The position numbers and the translations under genes were made by a program. Positions 11,880-14,743 of a stretch of DNA of 14,743 nt are shown in pieces. Source of the stretch: Candidatus Pacearchaeota archaeon (GTDB lineage Archaea > Nanobdellota > Nanobdellia > Pacearchaeales > GW2011-AR1); contig JAUYJY010000024.1 of NCBI GenBank assembly GCA_030699205.1, positions 1-14,743 on the forward strand, read 5' to 3'. Positions within the stretch are counted from its first letter, which is position 1. Each line of letters starts with the position of its first letter. The notes under the pieces were generated by a model. That model made no database searches, had not been told where the DNA came from, and worked only from the letters and a program-made list of their open reading frames with translations.

Positions 11880-14138
11880 TCAAAACTTCCTGACTGCCTT
11901 ATCCATCCACTCTTTCCACGCGGGAAAAACTCTCTCTGAAACAGGCAACCCAATTTCCCTCGTGATGTCATCGCTAATTCTATGAAACATATCGTTGCTC
12001 AATGAATTAAACTTCGCCTCCATTAGTTGAGGCATATTCAATTTCCTTGCAACATCAACTACCTCCTGTTTTATCTTCCCCCTTAAAATTATATTATCAT
12101 ACACCGCATCCCAATCCCCTGCCCACCCCTTAACACTCCCTGCAATGCTTTTTATTATTTCAGAATCTCCATTAATCAAATCTTCCGTAGGTTCTAACTC
12201 ATCTTTATTAACATTATATTTCATTAAATCCACAAAACCCTTTTCTTCTTCTGGATCTTTCAACCAATGCTTTCTTACTTCTGTTAACTGAACTACTCTC
12301 TTCATCGAATGCATTCCGTCAGGAGTTTTAATGGGATTCGCAACTAAAATCAAATCAGTCGCTTTAAAACTCGTAGTCTGAACCCCCAAATCATTTACAA
12401 CTCTATCAAAAACACCATACGGCGAAGCCCCGTGAATTGTTCCTGCAACAACATTTGCAAGAGCACCGACACGCATCGCTTCATAAAGTGCTTTCGCCTC
12501 CGAACTTCTGACTTCCCCTACAATCAATGCAGAATCTCCAAGTCTCAAACTCGTTCGAATACCTTCAGAAGCCTCAACTTCAGTAGTGGTTTCAAGCAAC
12601 GCACTCCTTACCTTCATTCTTTGAATATTATACCCAATTCTTCTCAATGCATCGGTAGGCAATTCAAGAGTATCCTCAATAACCAATGTCCTAACCTTCG
12701 GCATTATCTCAAGCATTAAACTTCCCAATAAACTTGTCTTTCCCGAACTCCGGGTACCCGCAATTAAAAGCGTTCTGGAGCCATCAATCATAAAACTCAA
12801 AAGCCCCGCAGCAAAAGAATTAATCATTTTATTATTAATAAACAAGGGCAATGTCCACGGCTCTTCCCTATGTCTTCTTAATGCGTACGCAATTCCCTGC
12901 GGAGACAAGGGTCTTTGAATTGCAGCAACTCTTGCCCTAATATTCCCAAAAACCAAATCAGTGTCTAAAATAGGATTCGCCTCATCTAACGGCCTTCCTG
13001 ATTGAAGCCTCAATTTTGCGGCCCACGAATCAGCGTCCTCATAACTTGGAAGAATATTTGTAACACATTCCCCATACTTTTCATGCCTCACAAAAACTGC
13101 ATTCTGCCCGATTGGAGAATTTAAAAAAATATCCTGCAGTTTATCATCCATTAATAAAACTTCTATAAGTCCAAATCCGATTGTCTGCCTTACAAGAATT
13201 TTAGCAAGTCTATTCAACTCCCTATAATTTAATCCAATCCCTTTATTTTGTGCTAATTCAGAAACTAAATCCCTTGCAACATTAAAAAACAAACTCCTTG
13301 TTTTTTCAGGGTCGGTAAATTCCCCTGATTTTGGTTCATGTTGCAGCAAAACATTTTTCCCCAAATTCAAAAGCATATGATGTTCCTCACTCAAAGAATA
13401 CTCCGGAGGCATTACATGATACAAATTCTTTGAATCTCCGACCCTGTTCAAAATAGTTACCACAATTGTTTCATTATCTGCATTAATTTCATACTGGTCT
13501 ATCAAATCAGAATCATCAGGTAATTGAGCAACCAGCCTCGTAAAAGTAAAATTTGGGAGAATATTTGGCCTGAAAACAGACTTATATACACTCCTGTCTC
13601 CAACTCCATAAGTTTCAATATCCCCTCCGATTAATTTAATTAATTTTGTCCTCTCAAGCAAATCCCTAAATCTTTCTAACGTCCTAAAATAATTCTCTAT
13701 TGATGAATTCCCGCCAGTATTCTCCTTAAGAATCCGGATTCTTTTTCCCAATTCAAGATAACATCCAACAGGATCCTGCCTTAGCAATGCAATCAAATAA
13801 GTCAATTCCCTCGCGGAATAATCCACCCCCGAATATATCCCCAGTTTTTCAGGAGACAAAATTCTCTCCTGCTTTGTCAAAAAATTATATAATTGTGCTA
13901 TCTCCACCAACAAAGAAACCTGCTCAAAAGGATAATCATAATTTCTCTGTTGCACAAAAATAATTCTTGAAACATTCTGATTTTCTATCAAAACATCAAC
14001 AGTTCTAGACATAACCTCTGCAGAATCTGCAACACTCGGCACAAAAGGAGCCCCCAAATAATTAACATATAATAAACTCTCTCCCTCCTTCCTTTGCAAT
14101 TCAACAGAATACAATTCTGCATTTTTATTAAAAACCAT
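11880..14138 (-). CDS. tadA: TadA/VirB11/GspE-family pilus assembly ATPase
   Basis: The 752-aa protein is longer than bacterial TadA because of an N-terminal extension of roughly 280 residues with no recognised motif. An N-terminal ATPase subdomain follows (about 290-410), then the catalytic core with all four hallmarks: Walker A GTRSSGKT (461-468), Asp box LVIEDTLELP (485-494), Walker B ALIVGEV (537-543) and His box GTIHG (566-570). All key residues are intact, so ATP hydrolysis is expected. It would form a cytoplasmic hexamer docking on the TadC-like platform and power assembly or secretion. No TATA box sits 21 nt before the ATG, so it is probably co-transcribed with the small membrane gene 61 bp upstream. 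The platform partner lies on the other strand, separated by the orphan gene and a repeat. Confidence 0.92.
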   Translation of the reverse strand: MVFNKNAELYSVELQRKEGESLLYVNYLGAPFVPSVADSAEVMSRTVDVLIENQNVSRIIFVQQRNYDYPFEQVSLLVEIAQLYNFLTKQERILSPEKLGIYSGVDYSARELTYLIALLRQDPVGCYLELGKRIRILKENTGGNSSIENYFRTLERFRDLLERTKLIKLIGGDIETYGVGDRSVYKSVFRPNILPNFTFTRLVAQLPDDSDLIDQYEINADNETIVVTILNRVGDSKNLYHVMPPEYSLSEEHHMLLNLGKNVLLQHEPKSGEFTDPEKTRSLFFNVARDLVSELAQNKGIGLNYRELNRLAKILVRQTIGFGLIEVLLMDDKLQDIFLNSPIGQNAVFVRHEKYGECVTNILPSYEDADSWAAKLRLQSGRPLDEANPILDTDLVFGNIRARVAAIQRPLSPQGIAYALRRHREEPWTLPLFINNKMINSFAAGLLSFMIDGSRTLLIAGTRSSGKTSLLGSLMLEIMPKVRTLVIEDTLELPTDALRRIGYNIQRMKVRSALLETTTEVEASEGIRTSLRLGDSALIVGEVRSSEAKALYEAMRVGALANVVAGTIHGASPYGVFDRVVNDLGVQTTSFKATDLILVANPIKTPDGMHSMKRVVQLTEVRKHWLKDPEEEKGFVDLMKYNVNKDELEPTEDLINGDSEIIKSIAGSVKGWAGDWDAVYDNIILRGKIKQEVVDVARKLNMPQLMEAKFNSLSNDMFHRISDDITREIGLPVSERVFPAWKEWMDKAVRKF

Positions 14139-14199
14139 CTTTTAACCCAATAAAATAGCAATGAAACAACTAAATAAACTTTATTCTCCTTCCCTTTTA

Positions 14200-14460
14200 T
14201 TATCTTGTCTTAAACCACCTAAAATAAGCCAATGCCCCTACAACCCCTATAAGAAAAAACACCAAAGAAATCAAATTTGCAGCCGAATTAACTTCATCCG
14301 TGATAACATATCCTGTAAAACTCTTTGCAGAATAAAATACCGAAAGAATCAATGAAAAAACAATTGCAAAAACCAAAAAACCCTTTCCGCTTCCTGCCTT
14401 GCCTTCTCTCCCAACCATAAAACCCTTTCCGCTTCCTGCCTTGCCTTCTCTCCCAACCAT
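14200..14460 (-). CDS. small two-helix membrane protein with duplicated N-terminus
   Basis: The 86-aa frame has two hydrophobic helices (about 28-44 and 62-80), joined by an external loop containing FTGYVITDE. I recall comparable TGxVI loops from small DPANN membrane proteins, but no family name is given. The first 14 residues, MVGREGKAGSGKGF, occur twice in a row because the DNA carries a perfect 42-bp tandem duplication that includes the start codon. The TATA box (14482-14489) is 21 nt from the outer ATG (14460), so the longer form is expected. Initiation at the inner ATG (14418) would give 72 aa. SGKGF before the helix resembles a basic-Gly prepilin site. The ATPase gene follows on the same strand, suggesting a shared transcript and a link to the same machine. 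Confidence 0.65.
   Translation of the reverse strand: MVGREGKAGSGKGFMVGREGKAGSGKGFLVFAIVFSLILSVFYSAKSFTGYVITDEVNSAANLISLVFFLIGVVGALAYFRWFKTR
14377..14460. repeat. perfect 42-bp tandem duplication spanning a start codon
   Basis: 14377-14418 and 14419-14460 are identical, and identity continues for five more bases past each unit. The unit contains the ATG and 14 codons of the membrane protein, with no frameshift. Identity over all 42 bp suggests a recent event, or an assembly artefact. Confidence 0.95.
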
Positions 14461-14481
14461 AAAACTCTCAAGAAACCCCGG

Positions 14482-14489
14482 TTTAAATA
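14482..14489 (-). promoter_or_regulatory. TATA box of the small membrane protein / ATPase transcript
   Basis: TATTTAAA within an alternating TA stretch on the minus strand, ending 21 nt before the outer ATG at 14460. It probably also serves the ATPase gene 61 bp behind the small gene. Confidence 0.6.
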
Positions 14490-14594
14490 TATATAGTCTG
14501 TTTGCCCCTCATGAAATCTAACAACTTTCATTTTTCCCGCCAACCTTATGCCCATTAAATGCCTTTCGTCCTCCTATGTTTTTCAGTTTTTTAA

Positions 14595-14743
14595 TATAGT
14601 CTAGACATTTATAATTGAAAGGTATTTGTCTTAGACTATTAGCGGAAGAACAAAAAACTGTTCAAAATATGGACAATTCTGTTGATTAGCACAATTGTTT
14701 TCAGAATTATACAGATAGAGAATTCTGGACAAATAGTGTTCCA
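14595..14743 (+). repeat. 185-bp dispersed repeat, copy 4 (cut by window end)
   Basis: Matches the first 150 bp of the full copy with a single-base deletion in the left palindrome arm (AGTCTAGACA) and one substitution in the 9-bp stem (CAGAATTATAC instead of CAGAATTGTAC). The TATA box and TAGCGGAAGAACAAAA segment are kept. The right end is outside the window. It is in the same orientation as the other three copies. Confidence 0.95.

Noticed and set aside
14349..14555. 68-codon minus-strand frame overlapping the small membrane gene
   Set aside because: It reads the 42-bp duplication in another frame and overlaps the TATA box and start of a better-supported gene. A GGAGG lies 14 nt upstream of its ATG, which is too far to be convincing.

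Overview
The window reads as a stretch of an AT-rich archaeal genome, most likely a DPANN-type lineage (Woesearchaeota/Pacearchaeota-like). The grounds are an archaeal GspE/TadA-family secretion ATPase, a TadC/ArlJ-like membrane platform, many prepilin-like proteins with a basic-Gly N-terminus, a VapBC pair of archaeal type, TATA-box promoters placed for leaderless mRNAs, and almost no Shine-Dalgarno sites. The lineage is inferred from protein style, not from a marker gene.

Layout. 1-134 is a 5'-truncated copy of a dispersed repeat, which abuts a broken DNA ligase start (131-238, minus). Next, on the minus strand, come a GNAT acetyltransferase (275-721) and a vapBC toxin-antitoxin pair (756-1369). 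1406-1888 has no intact gene. 1889-2446 is a solo cysteine-rich prepilin-like protein. 2798-8242 is a tightly packed minus-strand run of nine genes with 1-nt gaps or short overlaps. All nine encode proteins with an N-terminal [K/R][K/R]G motif followed by one hydrophobic helix. Two of them are microproteins (54 and 38 aa) placed by ATGA overlaps. On the plus strand, 8600-10768 encodes the TadC-like platform, whose leader is a shortened repeat copy. A minus-strand orphan (10770-11489) with a structured leader, a full-length repeat (11664-11848), the TadA-like ATPase (11880-14138, minus), a small two-helix membrane protein with a duplicated start (14200-14460, minus) and a fourth repeat copy cut by the window end (14595-14743) complete the window.

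Working model. ATPase plus platform plus about ten prepilin-like subunits would make a type IV pilus-like or secretion-like machine at the cell surface, with unusually diverse minor subunits. No prepilin peptidase is visible, so it must be encoded elsewhere.

Two patterns stand out. First, seven minus-strand starts have a TATA box ending exactly 21 nt before the ATG, a local leaderless-promoter rule that also decides several start codons. Second, a 185-bp repeat occurs four times, always in the same orientation. It has TA-flanked terminal inverted repeats, a perfect 11-bp palindrome around an identical TATA box, and a body that can fold into a closed multi-hairpin RNA starting where the 21-nt rule predicts transcription to begin. 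One copy interrupts the ligase gene and one has lost exactly 93 bp and become the leader of the platform gene. It is the strongest candidate here for something undescribed: a MITE-like element that carries a promoter and a structured RNA.
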